Origin: Deinococcus detaillensis | Lineage (GTDB): Bacteria > Deinococcota > Deinococci > Deinococcales > Deinococcaceae | DNA length: 64,000 nt | Assembly (NCBI RefSeq): GCF_007280555.1 | Contig: NZ_VKDB01000004.1 | Span: 1-64,000 of the forward strand | Direction of reading: 5' to 3' | Part shown: positions 39,093 to 54,400 of the stretch, piece by piece | Layout of the letters: each line of letters begins with the position of its first letter | Numbering within the stretch: the first letter of the stretch is position 1 | Notes under the pieces: model-generated | The model's input: the letters and a program-made list of their open reading frames with translations, nothing else | Database searches by the model: none | Told to the model about the DNA's origin: nothing | Position numbers and translations under genes: made by a program

Positions 39093-39121
39093 TTTACAAA
39101 ATTGTGACTTAAGTGTAGACT
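39093..39121 (+). promoter_or_regulatory. promoter of the CRP-family gene
   Basis: TTTACA (39093-39098), a 17-bp spacer and TAGACT (39116-39121). TTGTGA at 39102-39107 lies in the spacer and another TTGTGA at 39058-39063 is 44 bp upstream; both look like CRP-type half sites. Confidence 0.65.
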
Positions 39122-39179
39122 GTGTTCATCGCCAGGATTGACTTGGCTCCGCAACCACTCAGCCTCAGGAGGCACAAAC

Positions 39180-39779
39180 ATGCTCCTCGAAAAAACTTTT
39201 GTTGACACCATCACCTATCGCCCCGGCGTCGTGATCCTCTACCCCGGCAAGTCCGAAATGCTTTACCGCGTGGCCAGCGGCCTCGTCCGAATCCACACCA
39301 TGGACGATGACGGCAATGGCCTGACCCTGCGCTACGTCAAGCCTGGCCAGTATTTTGGTGAAGAAGCCCTGGCCGGTTCAGACCGCCAGTACTTCGCTGA
39401 AGCTGTGACCGACAGCACCGTGGACGTGATCAATCCCGCGCTGATGAGCAACGAGGACAATCTGGAAGTCACCACCCACCTCGTCCGCACGCTCGAACGC
39501 GCTTACGAAAGCATTTACCGCCTCGTGGGCAAGCGCCTGCGGGCACGCATCGCCGGCGAACTCTTGGAACTCAAGGACACGGCACTGGCCAGCCAACTCG
39601 ATAGCGGCGAAACCATGATCTACGCCACCCATGACGAACTGGCCGCCGCAGTCGGCAGCGTGCGCGAAACCGTCACCAAAGTGGTCGGCGAACTCAGCCG
39701 CGACGGCGTGATCAGCGCGGGCTACGGCAAAATCACCCTGCGTGACGAAAAAGCGCTGGCCCGCATCTCCGCCGAGTAA
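39180..39779 (+). CDS. CRP/FNR-family regulator, SdrP/DdrI-like
   Basis: 199 residues. The N-terminal cupin domain (RPGVVILYPG, LTLRYVKPGQYFGEEALAG) lacks the arginine-rich cAMP pocket of E. coli CRP. The C-terminal winged helix reads ATHDELAAAVGSVRETVTKVVGEL, very close to Thermus SdrP. The Deinococcus member DdrI (DR0997) is a stress regulator, and this is the likely orthologue. The SD AGGAGG is 7 nt before the ATG. It has its own promoter and terminator. Confidence 0.88.
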   Translation: MLLEKTFVDTITYRPGVVILYPGKSEMLYRVASGLVRIHTMDDDGNGLTLRYVKPGQYFGEEALAGSDRQYFAEAVTDSTVDVINPALMSNEDNLEVTTHLVRTLERAYESIYRLVGKRLRARIAGELLELKDTALASQLDSGETMIYATHDELAAAVGSVRETVTKVVGELSRDGVISAGYGKITLRDEKALARISAE

Positions 39780-39807
39780 TCGACAAGCCGTAAAAATCAG
39801 TAAGAAA

Positions 39808-39836
39808 ACCGCCTCCGAATGTGGGGCGGTTTTTTT
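39808..39836 (+). terminator. terminator of the CRP-family gene
   Basis: ACCGCC (39808-39813) and GGCGGT (39825-39830) form the stem, with AAAA/TTTT extending it, followed by seven T. Confidence 0.9.
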
Positions 39837-39920
39837 GTGGTTGGTAAACGGGGACGAAATTGGTTTTCAGATCTTGAAACAAGCCACCATTCCCCTCCCC
39901 ACTCTGCGCCATCCTGAAGC

Positions 39921-40244
39921 GTGTCTCGCCGTCTACCCCACCCGGATTGGCCGCCGCCCACCGACGCGCCGCGCTGCGGCCTATGCCAGCGGCAGACCCC
40001 CAGCCTGACCGAGCACCACCTGATTCCCAAATCCCAGGGACGGCGGCGCGGCGTCAAAATCCACGCCCTGCCCACTGCGATGCTGTGTGGAGCTTGCCAC
40101 AAGTTCCTGCACAAGACCTTCAGCAACGCCGAGTTGGCTGGAGAACTCGACTCAGTGGACGCGCTGCTGGAGCAGGAGAGTGTGCAGAGGTTCGTGGCTT
40201 GGCTGAGCAAGCAGCCCGCGACGAAGGGAGTGAAGGTGAGATAG
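39921..40244 (+). CDS. HNH endonuclease-like protein
   Basis: 107 residues. [14 protein letters not shown] and CGACHKFLH give the zinc-stabilised HNH pattern, so nuclease activity is plausible. The rest is short and unremarkable. It starts at a GTG with no good SD. No neighbour suggests a restriction or toxin role. It converges on pyrD with 3 bp between. Confidence 0.7.
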   Translation: MSRRLPHPDWPPPTDAPRCGLCQRQTPSLTEHHLIPKSQGRRRGVKIHALPTAMLCGACHKFLHKTFSNAELAGELDSVDALLEQESVQRFVAWLSKQPATKGVKVR

Positions 40245-40247
40245 CGC

Positions 40248-41327
40248 TTAAGCGTCGACTCCCACCGCTTCGCTGATGTGCGTCAAGCCGTCGCGGCGCA
40301 GCAGCCCTAGCAGCCCGGTATTGAGGCGGCTGGGCAGCGCTGGCCCTTCGTAGATCAGGGCGGTGTAGACCTCCACCAAGCTGGCTCCGGCACGAATTTT
40401 GGCGTAAGCATCCTCAGCCGTGAACACGCCGCCCACGCCGACAATTGGCAGAGTTCCACCCGTTTGTCGGTAAGCCTGCTTGACCAGTTCGGTACTGCGC
40501 CGGGTCAGCGGTTTGCCGCTCAGGCCACCGATTTCGCTTTTGCTGGAATGGCTCAGTCCCTCACGGCTCAGGGTGGTGTTGGAGAGGATCAGGCCTGAGG
40601 CTCCCGCCCGCTCTACGGCGTCCACGCTGGCTTCAAAGTCGCGCTCATCCAAATCGGGGGACAGCTTGACCAAAATGGGCAACTTGGGTTTTAAGGTCTT
40701 GAGGCGCTGCTCCTCGGCCATGTCCAGCACCGCCGACACCAAAGTGTGAAGCTCGCCCGCATGTTGCAGCGCCCGTAGGCCCGGCGTGTTGGGGCTGCTG
40801 ACATTGATGACGAAGCCGTCGGCCACACCGTAAAGGGCACGCACAGCGGCGCGGTAATCGTCCGCCGCCTGTTCGTTGAGCGTGTCTTTATTCTTGCCGA
40901 TATTGGCCCAAATCGGCACGGCGTGGCGGCCTCGCAGGCGGCGCTCCAGCGTCTCCAGGCCAAGATTGTTAAAGCCCATCCGGTTGATCAGCGCTTCATC
41001 GCTCGGCAAACGGAACAAACGTGGCTGCTCGTTGCCCATCTGAGGACGCGGGGTCACGGTTCCAACTTCCAAGAAGCCAAAGCCCAGATTGGAAAACAAG
41101 CCCACTGCCTCAGCGTTTTTGTCTAGCCCCGCCGCCAATCCGATGGGCGAAGCGAAGGAGAGGCCCCACAGGTTTTGGCTCAGCTGGCCCGCAACAGGGC
41201 GCGTAAGTGCGCCGAGCAGCGCTGGCAAGGCCGGAACATGCCCCGCGACCGCGCAGGCGGTCATGGTCAGGTGGTGGGCTTGTTCGGCGTCTAATTGAAA
41301 AAGAAGCGGTTTGAGGCGAGCGTACAT
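40248..41327 (-). CDS. pyrD: dihydroorotate dehydrogenase (quinone)
   Basis: 359 residues of class 2, with the N-terminal membrane-associated helices (LFQLDAEQAHHLTM), LAAGLDKNAEA, NRMGFNN, and the serine-containing VNVSSPNTPGLR active-site segment. FMN-binding GVGGVFTAEDAYAKI is present. It feeds electrons from dihydroorotate into the quinone pool during pyrimidine synthesis. TATCCT is 7 nt before the ATG (leaderless). Confidence 0.95.
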   Translation of the reverse strand: MYARLKPLLFQLDAEQAHHLTMTACAVAGHVPALPALLGALTRPVAGQLSQNLWGLSFASPIGLAAGLDKNAEAVGLFSNLGFGFLEVGTVTPRPQMGNEQPRLFRLPSDEALINRMGFNNLGLETLERRLRGRHAVPIWANIGKNKDTLNEQAADDYRAAVRALYGVADGFVINVSSPNTPGLRALQHAGELHTLVSAVLDMAEEQRLKTLKPKLPILVKLSPDLDERDFEASVDAVERAGASGLILSNTTLSREGLSHSSKSEIGGLSGKPLTRRSTELVKQAYRQTGGTLPIVGVGGVFTAEDAYAKIRAGASLVEVYTALIYEGPALPSRLNTGLLGLLRRDGLTHISEAVGVDA

Positions 41328-41375
41328 ACCGAGCAGGATAACGCGGCTCGGCTGCCTACTTTGCCCTTCAGTTCC

Positions 41376-41831
41376 CTACAGGTGTGGCGGCAAGGCCCCG
41401 AACTGCACCAGTTGCCCGTGCTGGGCCTGCACTTCTTCGGCCATCAAATCGGCCAAGCTGGCATTGCCCAGAACGCCGCGAATGGCGTTGTCGACCCGCC
41501 GCCACAGCCCCTCAGTGGAGCAGCCGCCGGTGCGGTCACACGAATGCTCGTCTTCCACGCAGGCCACCGGCGCGATGCTGCCCTCCATCGCCACCACCAC
41601 GTCCCAAGCGCTGATCTGCTGCGGCGGGCGCGACAGGATGTACCCGCCGTGAGCGCCGCGCACGCTGCGAATAAAGCCGGCGCGGCGCAAGTTGGCGGCG
41701 ATTTGCTCGAGGTAATGCTGGCTGATGCCCTGACGGTCCGAGACATCTTTGAGCGGCACCGCTGCGCCAGGACGCTGGCCGATGTCGATGAGTGCGCGGA
41801 GGCCGTACTGAGCTTTGGTCGAAACCCACAT
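41376..41831 (-). CDS. Rrf2-family transcriptional regulator
   Basis: 151 residues. N-terminal winged helix (VSTKAQYGLRALIDI, then SDRQGISQHYLEQIAANLRRAGFIRSVRG) and three cysteines in CVEDEHSCDRTGGC, the spacing used by IscR/NsrR-type proteins to hold a Fe-S cluster. It probably senses iron-sulfur status, redox or NO. TAGAAT lies 6 nt before the ATG (leaderless). The next gene downstream is pyrD; the gene upstream is the large Fe-S protein. Confidence 0.88.
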   Translation of the reverse strand: MWVSTKAQYGLRALIDIGQRPGAAVPLKDVSDRQGISQHYLEQIAANLRRAGFIRSVRGAHGGYILSRPPQQISAWDVVVAMEGSIAPVACVEDEHSCDRTGGCSTEGLWRRVDNAIRGVLGNASLADLMAEEVQAQHGQLVQFGALPPHL

Positions 41832-41911
41832 GCAGCCATTCTACTCCCAAAACCCGTACAGGTAATGTGGGATTAGAAGAGGGAGCAGGCGTAGAAAAAC
41901 GAAACCGAAAA

Positions 41912-44950
<3,039 letters not shown>

Positions 44951-45258
44951 GGGTAAACCTCCGAGGCAAACGGGAACGGGAAGGAGAGTGAAGTCAATTT
45001 GAACTGAGTTAAAGTATAGCGGCTAGAGGGTTTGGACTTTTGAGTGTTGGCACGGTGTTTGGACGTTGCCACCGTGAACGAAATGAAGCGGCCCGTCATG
45101 GAGCAGGCGGCGGCGCAAGGACGCCCAACTCTAAAGCACTTTTCTGACCCCGCCTTATGACTTGCGGCCTCACTGCCCTTTTGCCGCAACCCGCAGGCGC
45201 TAAGCTCGTACCTGACTTTGTGGCCCGCGACAGTGAGCCGCGCACCGGAGGAACTTCT

Positions 45259-46266
<1,008 letters not shown>

Positions 46267-46317
46267 GTGGAGTCGCCTTCAGAGCAACTTCCCCACTCCC
46301 TCACCTGCCCCCTGCCC

Positions 46318-47454
46318 ATGTCTGATCCCCAGTTCGAGCGCCTCGTCTCCGGCTCGCGGCTGAGGCTACGCGGCAAGAGCGCTTTTTTTGCCACTTTGCT
46401 GCTGCACGCCGACATCGTACCGAGCCGCGAGGTGCTGCTGGCCGGAACCGACGGCGAACGGGTCTATGTCAACCCCGAAAACGCCGCCACCCTCACGCCC
46501 GACAGCTTTGACGGTTTGCTGCTGCACGAAGTTCTTCACGCGGCCCTGTCTCACGTGCCGAGGCGCGGCCCCCGCGAAAAAAAGAAATGGAACCGCGCCG
46601 CCAACCTGATCGTCAACGGGATGGTGGCGCAGGCGGGCTTGCCCATCCCGCCGGACGCGCCGCGCGACGGCCACATGGAGCAGCTCAGCGTGGAGGAGGT
46701 TTATACCGCGCTGGGTGAAGGTGAGGGCGAAGACGGCGAGGGCAACAGCGGCAGCAGTGATGGGGACGACGATTTGATGGACGGCCCGCCCAGCGACGCC
46801 CCGCCCAAAGGCCAGCGTTCTGGCGACGACGCCAAGCGGCAATGGGGACAGGCGCTGGCTCAGGCCCGTAGCGTGGAAGCCATGCTCGGCAAAGGCGACG
46901 ACCCACTGGGCCTGCACCGTGAGCTGCGCCGCCTGGAACCCGCCAGACTCGACTGGAAATCGCAACTCTGGCGTTTTCTGGCCCGCACCCCGGTGGATTT
47001 TGGCGGCTTTGATCGGCGCTTTATCGGACGCGGGATGTACCTGGAGGCGCTGGACGACGAAAGTTTGCGTGCCTTGATCGCAGTAGACACGTCCGGCAGC
47101 GTGGACGACGAGGCGGTGCGGGCGCTGATTGGCGAAGTGCAGGGCGTTCTGGGCGCGTATCCGCACGTTCAGGCCACGCTGTACTACGCCGACACCGAAG
47201 CCTACGGCCCTTACGAGCTGCGGGCAGGTGACGAGGTTCCCACGCCCCAGGGTGGCGGCGGCACCGACTTTAGGCCGGTCTTCAAGGCCGCCGAAACTGC
47301 CGAGCCGGACGTGATTATTTACCTGACCGACGGTTACGGCGACTTCCCGACAGCCGCCCCCCGCGTGCCGACCCTGTGGGTGGTGCCAGCGGGCGGCTTG
47401 GAGGATAACGGCTTTCCGTTCGGGGACGTGCTGAGGTTAGAAGACGGGCAATAA
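46318..47454 (+). CDS. DUF2201 metallopeptidase-like/VWA protein
   Basis: 378 residues. The N-terminal domain has HEVLHAALSH, an HExxH zinc motif. An acidic Gly/Asp/Ser-rich linker (LGEGEGEDGEGNSGSSDGD) comes next, and then a VWA-like domain with VDTSGSVDD (MIDAS) and IYLTDGYGD. This is the usual client of the upstream MoxR ATPase. ATG 46318 is chosen; a GTG at 46267, right after the ATPase stop, is possible but the added residues look non-coding. Function is unknown. Confidence 0.83.
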   Translation: MSDPQFERLVSGSRLRLRGKSAFFATLLLHADIVPSREVLLAGTDGERVYVNPENAATLTPDSFDGLLLHEVLHAALSHVPRRGPREKKKWNRAANLIVNGMVAQAGLPIPPDAPRDGHMEQLSVEEVYTALGEGEGEDGEGNSGSSDGDDDLMDGPPSDAPPKGQRSGDDAKRQWGQALAQARSVEAMLGKGDDPLGLHRELRRLEPARLDWKSQLWRFLARTPVDFGGFDRRFIGRGMYLEALDDESLRALIAVDTSGSVDDEAVRALIGEVQGVLGAYPHVQATLYYADTEAYGPYELRAGDEVPTPQGGGGTDFRPVFKAAETAEPDVIIYLTDGYGDFPTAAPRVPTLWVVPAGGLEDNGFPFGDVLRLEDGQ

Positions 47455-47568
47455 TGTGGGGCTAAAAGCGAACAGCCGCAGTCATGAGACAAAGAGCCGG
47501 ACATGAATGCTCTGAACCTCACAGAAATGGAGGACGGCACAGACAGAAAGGAACTGACCTGAAGCGCT

Positions 47569-48201
47569 TTATTCCACAAAACTCGGTAAGCTTTTCTTGA
47601 GATTGAACACCACCAACTGCAACTGATCGGGTAAATCACGGCCAAGTACCGGCAGCGATAGGCCGTAGCTCTCGGCCAGCCCCTGCACATCTTGAGAGGT
47701 AAGCAGCACGGGCAAGACAATATCCGTTCGCTGAAACGGCCAGTCCGTTAAGAGCCGCGTGATCACTTCTTCGGCACCTAAACGCTCAGCCGCTGGTTCA
47801 GCCAACGCCCAAAACGAGGCGAGATGCTGACTACCTTGCACGGCCACCATCAATTGCCCGCCCACCTTGAGAACGCGCCAAGCCTCTGCGAGTGCCCGCG
47901 CCGGATCCGTGACATGCAGCAACACGCGAATCAGCAGCGCCGCGTTGAACTGGGCGCTGGGGAAGGGCAAGTTTTCAGCGTGGCCGGCTATTTGCCCCGG
48001 TCTCGGTACAGGGTCGAGACTGATCAGCAGACCGCTGTGCCCACGCTGGCGCAAACGCTCAAGGAGTTGGCCCTCCCCCGCGCCGATATCCAGAATGGCG
48101 GCGGTGTTCGGAAGCGCAAAAGCGCCCAACAACGGGTCAAGCGGCCAAGCCAAGGCGGCCAGCCGCGAGAGCCGGGCGTCACGGCGGCTGAGCTCACTCA
48201 C
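47569..48201 (-). CDS. SAM-dependent methyltransferase
   Basis: 210 residues, class I fold. Motif I is ILDIGAGEGQLLERL, followed by the acidic strand SLDPVP, AENLPFPSAQFNAALL and RVLKVGGQLMV of the UbiE/Methyltransf_11 type. The substrate is unknown. The GTG start follows TAAGCT (48208-48213) by 6 nt. It lies just beyond the accBC terminator, so it is transcribed separately. Confidence 0.85.
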   Translation of the reverse strand: MSELSRRDARLSRLAALAWPLDPLLGAFALPNTAAILDIGAGEGQLLERLRQRGHSGLLISLDPVPRPGQIAGHAENLPFPSAQFNAALLIRVLLHVTDPARALAEAWRVLKVGGQLMVAVQGSQHLASFWALAEPAAERLGAEEVITRLLTDWPFQRTDIVLPVLLTSQDVQGLAESYGLSLPVLGRDLPDQLQLVVFNLKKSLPSFVE

Positions 48202-48224
48202 CGCTTTAGCTTAGGACGAGCAGC

Positions 48225-48247
48225 AAAAAAGAGCGCCGAAGCGCCCT
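48225..48247 (-). terminator. accB-accC terminator
   Basis: On the minus strand AGGGCGC-TTCG-GCGCTCT is a 7-bp UUCG hairpin followed by a run of T. Confidence 0.9.
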
Positions 48248-48305
48248 CTCCTGTTACCTCATTGACCTCACACAGACCCAAATAGTGATGAACAAGCCCA
48301 AAATC

Positions 48306-49643
<1,338 letters not shown>

Positions 49644-49737
49644 GCAGTGTCCTTCAAAACATAAAGAAGAAGCGCTGAGCAACAAGCGCTTTAAACTGAT
49701 CGCCGAAGCCGGAACTCAGCTTGTTTCAGACCCTAGC

Positions 49738-50256
49738 TCACTCGATCAAAAACAGCGTTTGCCCGTATTCCACCGGCTCGGCGTTCTTCACGAGGATTTC
49801 GCGCACCACGCCGCCGGTCTCGGCTTCGATTTCGTTCATCAGCTTCATGGCTTCGATGATGCACAGGATTTGTCCGGCGGCCACCGTATCGCCCACTTTG
49901 ACGTAGGCGGCAGCGTCGGGGCTAGAGCTGGCGTAAAAGGTGCCGACAATCGGAGCCTTGAGCGGGGTGCCGACAGCGGCAGCTTTGGCAGGCGCGGGAG
50001 CAGTTTCGGGAGCAGCGGCAGGAGCGCTGGCCGTACTGGCGACAGGCGACTCGGCAGCCACTGGGGCAGCGGAGGCAGCCGGAGCGGCGGGTTGAGGCGC
50101 AGCCGAGTGAGCTGCGGGCAAATTGGCCGACGCGCCACTCATGGCCTGCGGGCCGCGCCGGAGGCTCAGATCGAATTCTCCTGTCTTGAGGGCAAATTCG
50201 CGGACATCGGCTTGACTCAGGGCGTCTAAAATCTTTTTCAGGTCGTCAGGGTTCAT
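49738..50256 (-). CDS. accB: acetyl-CoA carboxylase, biotin carboxyl carrier protein
   Basis: 172 residues. A helical N-terminal part, a long Ala/Pro linker, and the biotinyl domain with the modified lysine in [10 protein letters not shown]. It carries carboxybiotin between AccC and the transferase AccAD, whose genes are not in this window. The ATG at 50256 follows GGAGGG by 10 nt. TACAAT at 50347-50352 may be the -10. Confidence 0.95.
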   Translation of the reverse strand: MNPDDLKKILDALSQADVREFALKTGEFDLSLRRGPQAMSGASANLPAAHSAAPQPAAPAASAAPVAAESPVASTASAPAAAPETAPAPAKAAAVGTPLKAPIVGTFYASSSPDAAAYVKVGDTVAAGQILCIIEAMKLMNEIEAETGGVVREILVKNAEPVEYGQTLFLIE

Positions 50257-50477
50257 AAGCTCTTTTCCCTCCAAGGACTGCGCCGCATCCGGCATGAATT
50301 CCAGCGGCGCGGTGAGCGGGCGTGAGCAGTCTGTATTGCGAGTTCAATTGTAAGGGCTACCGGCACTCAGAAGCGTACGGGCGTAGGCGCACTGGTTCGG
50401 TATAGCCGTCAAAGGGAGCACTTAGCACAAGGCGAGCGGGGCGGCCAGCACGACCACCCCGCCCGCAGTGAAGAGGC

Positions 50478-51035
50478 TTACGCCCGGCTGAGGTATTCGC
50501 CGGTACGGGTATCCACTTTCACCGAGGTGCCGTTTTCGACGAAGAGAGGCACCTGCACGGTCGCGCCGCTTTCGAGTTTGGCGGGTTTGGTGCCGCCCGA
50601 AACAGTATCGCCGCGCACGCCAGGATCGGTTTCGACAATTTGCAAGATGACTTGGTTGGGCAAGGTGATTTTGAGCGGCTTTTCACCGTACATAGTCACT
50701 TCCATCTCCATGTTCTCTTTCATGAACTTGGCGGCGTCACCGGCCAGCACAGGCGACAAATGGATTTGCTCGAAGGTTTCCATGTCCATGAACATGTAAT
50801 CTTGGCCGTCTTTGTAGAGATACTGCATCGGCTTACCTTCCACATAGATGTCCTGCAGCTTTTCAGTGCTGTTGAAGGTGCGGTCAACAATGCTGCCCGT
50901 TTCCATATTGCGGAACTTGGTCACGACTTTCGCGCCGCCGCGCCCCATCTTGAGGTGCGAGTAATCGAGGCACTCCCACAAGCCGCCGTCCATTTCCACT
51001 TTGGTGCCGTTTCTGAGATCCGTTACGCTAATCAT
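50478..51035 (-). CDS. efp: elongation factor P
   Basis: 185 residues in three beta domains. It eases peptide-bond formation at polyproline stretches. The tip of domain I reads LKMGRGGAKV, with arginine at position 32 rather than lysine, as in Thermus and the EarP-type EF-Ps. AAGGAG lies 10 nt before the ATG, with a promoter further up. Confidence 0.96.
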   Translation of the reverse strand: MISVTDLRNGTKVEMDGGLWECLDYSHLKMGRGGAKVVTKFRNMETGSIVDRTFNSTEKLQDIYVEGKPMQYLYKDGQDYMFMDMETFEQIHLSPVLAGDAAKFMKENMEMEVTMYGEKPLKITLPNQVILQIVETDPGVRGDTVSGGTKPAKLESGATVQVPLFVENGTSVKVDTRTGEYLSRA

Positions 51036-51108
51036 TTGTCTTGCTCTCCTTCAGCCGCGAACGCTTGAGCCCACTCAGGGCTGGCAGCGTCCCCCGGCAG
51101 CAGCCGGT

Positions 51109-51138
51109 ATTCTAACTTGCTCGGGCAAGGCGAGGCAA
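51109..51138 (-). promoter_or_regulatory. efp promoter
   Basis: TTGCCT (51133-51138), an 18-bp spacer and TAGAAT (51109-51114) on the minus strand; the leader would be about 65 nt. Confidence 0.6.
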
Positions 51139-51202
51139 GGATACAGGCTACGCAAAGACCGAGCGATGCAGAAACTGGACTAAGCACAAACCGGGCCACG
51201 CT

Positions 51203-51409
51203 TCAGCGCAGTCCACCTTCACGGGGTAAATCGTCACGCGGCAACTCGTCACGCCGCAGGTGTTCGAGGTAACGCAGCAAAGCGGCCAAGTCCCCGAAGA
51301 GCAGTTTTTCTTCGGTGCGGACATTTTGCAAACTGATCTGCCACTGTCCGGCGACCCAAATCAGCCGCAGCACATAAGCAAGGCGTGTTGGTCGGGGCAG
51401 TGAAGGCAT
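51203..51409 (-). CDS. small conserved-looking hypothetical protein
   Basis: 68 residues, one short domain (RLIWVAGQWQISLQNVRTEEKLLFGDLAALLRYL cut at either end) with alternating beta and helix and a charged tail. TAGGCT lies 5 nt before the ATG. It follows the AfsR-like gene by 42 bp on the same strand. Function unknown. Confidence 0.55.
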   Translation of the reverse strand: MPSLPRPTRLAYVLRLIWVAGQWQISLQNVRTEEKLLFGDLAALLRYLEHLRRDELPRDDLPREGGLR

Positions 51410-51451
51410 GACCCAGCCTAAACGGGCCGCGTCTCAGGCGCGTCTCAAGGG

Positions 51452-54400
51452 TCAGGGCCGGTGTAGCAAGGCCGCCGCGATTTGATCCGACAAGCGCTGG
51501 GCATGCTCAAGCTCAAATTGAAGCTCGGCGGCGCGGGCCAGCCCAACGTCTGCCCGGCTGTGCGGGCCTGCCAAATGTACTCGACCCGATACCAGATATA
51601 GCGCCGCATAAGCGCGGTGATAAAACATCCGGGCCATTAGAGGCGTGTCCGCGCCCAGCGAGTAAGCGCTCAGCAGCGCCCGCGCCTGCACGTCGCGGCC
51701 TTGGAAAGCCAGCACCGCAGCGTAGACGCAGCCCACGTACATCTGCCGAAAAGGGTCGCCCACCGCCTGCATCAGCTCGTGGGCCTCACGCAAAAGAGCC
51801 AAGACCGCATCCCAGTCGCCGCTCACAAAGTGGATTCCCGCTTGGCGGTGCAGCACGTCGGCCAAGTAAGTATTTGAATTGATCTGCCGGGCGAGGGCGG
51901 CAGCCTGCGCCAAGTGCTGCTGAGCTTCAGGCAAGCGGCCAGCGTAGAGTTCAAGTAGGCCCATATTGGAATGGCCGAGCGTCAGGGCGTGCAGGTTGCT
52001 TGTGCGCTCAAGGCTGGCAGTCAGCGCTGCGCGGCCTGCGGCAAGGTCGCCCAAAAAGACGTGGCACAGTCCCAAGTCCGCCTCCAAGGTCTGAACATGG
52101 GCCAGTTCAGGAAACCGCTTAAGCAAAGCCGCCAAAGTTTGAGCGGCGCGGCGGTAGCGCCCCGCGTAGAAATCCAAATGCGCTTGATAGACCCTGAGCA
52201 TGGGCCAGAGCGCAGCTTCAGCCGCCAAAAGACGCTGCACCTCGCTAAACGCGCCGCCCCGAAAGCCGGTTTCGATGCGCTGCTCGGTCAAAGATTGGGC
52301 GAGCAGCGTCGGCAAGCGCTGGCCTACGGTTTCGAGTATCGCAGCTTGCTCGGTAGCAGCGTTCAGCCACTGCCGCGCTTGGGGAACGTCTCCCCGGTAA
52401 AGTGCCAGCTCCGATAAACCGATCTGGGCCTCAAGCTTGAGGAGGGCGGCTTGATGCTCGCCTGCTTCTTCGGCTCCGTCTCCTTCAGCTTGGAATAGCA
52501 AGTCTATGGCAGCCAGCAACTGCTGACGGCCCTCATCCAAATTTTCCCACAGTAACAACCGGCCCAGCCGCACACGGGTTTGGCACTCGAGCGGGTAAGC
52601 GGCGGGAAACGCAGCCAGCAGGCCGCGCCAGAGTTCGGAGGCCGCCGCGTACTGCCCCCGATTTTGCAATTCCTCGGCCCAGCGCACCTTGGCGGGCCAA
52701 CTGTTCTCCGGCTGCCCAGCTTGCTCCCAGTGACGGGCGACCACTGCGCTCAGATTCTCCATCTGCCACTGCGCCGGTCGCTGCTCCAACCACGCCGCCG
52801 CGCCTGCGTGCAAATACCGCCGACGTGCCGGAGAGAGCGCAGCGGAGATGGCCTGACGCAGCAGATCGTGGGCAAACGACAAGCCCAGGTCTTCGCCCGC
52901 CGCTCCCTGGTCTTGGCGCAGTAGCGCCGCTGCCTGAGCAGCTTCAACGCCGTCGAGCACCTCCAATTCGCTCAGCTGCAGCAGTGCGCTGAGCAGGGGC
53001 CGCTGCGCCGCCGCGCCCACATCGCCCAGCATACTGAGCGCTTCTAAAAGCCGCTGAACCGGCAGCGGCAAGCGCTCCAAGCGGGCCTGCACCAGTTGGC
53101 GCAACTTGGGCGGCGGCGGCAACTCGGCGTAATCCTTGGTGCGCTGATCGAGGTCGGTGTGCCAGTCATGTTGACCAAGGCGCAGCACGCCCGCTTCAAA
53201 TAAAGACCGCAGCGTTTCTAGGGCGTACAGCGGATGGCCGCCGCTGTGCCGGTGCAGCCAAGCGGCGAAGTGGTGCGGCACATCTGGCCGGTCGATCAAG
53301 CTTCTGAGCCACTCGCCCAAGTCGTCTTGACTCAGCGGTTCGAGCGTGAGTTCGAGTGCTCCCGAGCGCCAAGGCCCCAGCCAGCGGCTGAGCGTGTGCT
53401 GCTCTTCTCGCCGGTAAGCAATCACCACCGAGAGGTCGGGGCGCTCACGCACATAACTCAGCCACTCCAAGGTGGCGTCGTCGGCCCACTGGGCGTCATC
53501 GAGGACTATAGGTCTGCTGTCAGCGGTCAGGGCGCGGGCCAGCGCTTCGAGGAGACGCAAGCGGGCCGTGTGCGGATCGAGCAGCGGGGGCAAGTGTGAC
53601 GACAGTTCCGGCAACACCCGTGCCAAATCTTGGGTATAAGCGCCCACGTCCGGCAGCGGCTCGCGGCGCAGATGCGCGATCAGCGGATGGTAAGGCAACC
53701 CAGTCAATCCCTCCATACCACTTAAAAAGCGGGCCTGCGGCAAAGCGTCGCGCAGCAAATGGCTTTTGCCCACCCCCGCCTCACCGCTGAGCAGCACCCA
53801 CCCCGGCAAAGCGGAGCGCAAGCGGGCGCGTTCGGCGGCGCGGCCCACCAGATGCGCTGAGCCTTGCAGCGAAGCGGGCAGCGGCGCAGCGCGGGGCAAG
53901 GCCTTTGCTCCCCGCCGCAGCGCTTCCACCAGTGCCCAAGTAGGCGGCAGCGGCTCAAGCTGGGTTTCTGTGAGCAGTTCCTGTGCAAAGCGGGCGTAGA
54001 GCCGCACGCCACGTTCGCGGTCTTCGAGGCTCAGGCACAGCGACAGCGCGGCCTGAAGAGTCCGTTCCGAAAGGGGTTCGCGCACAAGGCGCTGCTCCAA
54101 GCAGTCCAGCGCTTCACGGCTGCGTCCGGCGCTGCGGAGCTGATCGGCGCGGCCACTCAGCGCGTCCAAAAACACCTGCTCGATGCGGGCACGTTCTTCT
54201 TCGGCCCAGGCCGCGAGCGTGGGAAGGTGACTCAGCGGAAAGCCCGAGAGCAGCGGCGAGTGGTAAAGCGAAATCACCTGCTCGAACTCGCGCTCCTCGG
54301 CGGCCCGCTCGACCTCGGCCACGTCGGTGCGTGCGGCAAAACGCAGCCGGGAGGATTCGACCTCCACGCCCCGCGCCCAGGGCAATTTGAGCGCTCTGGA

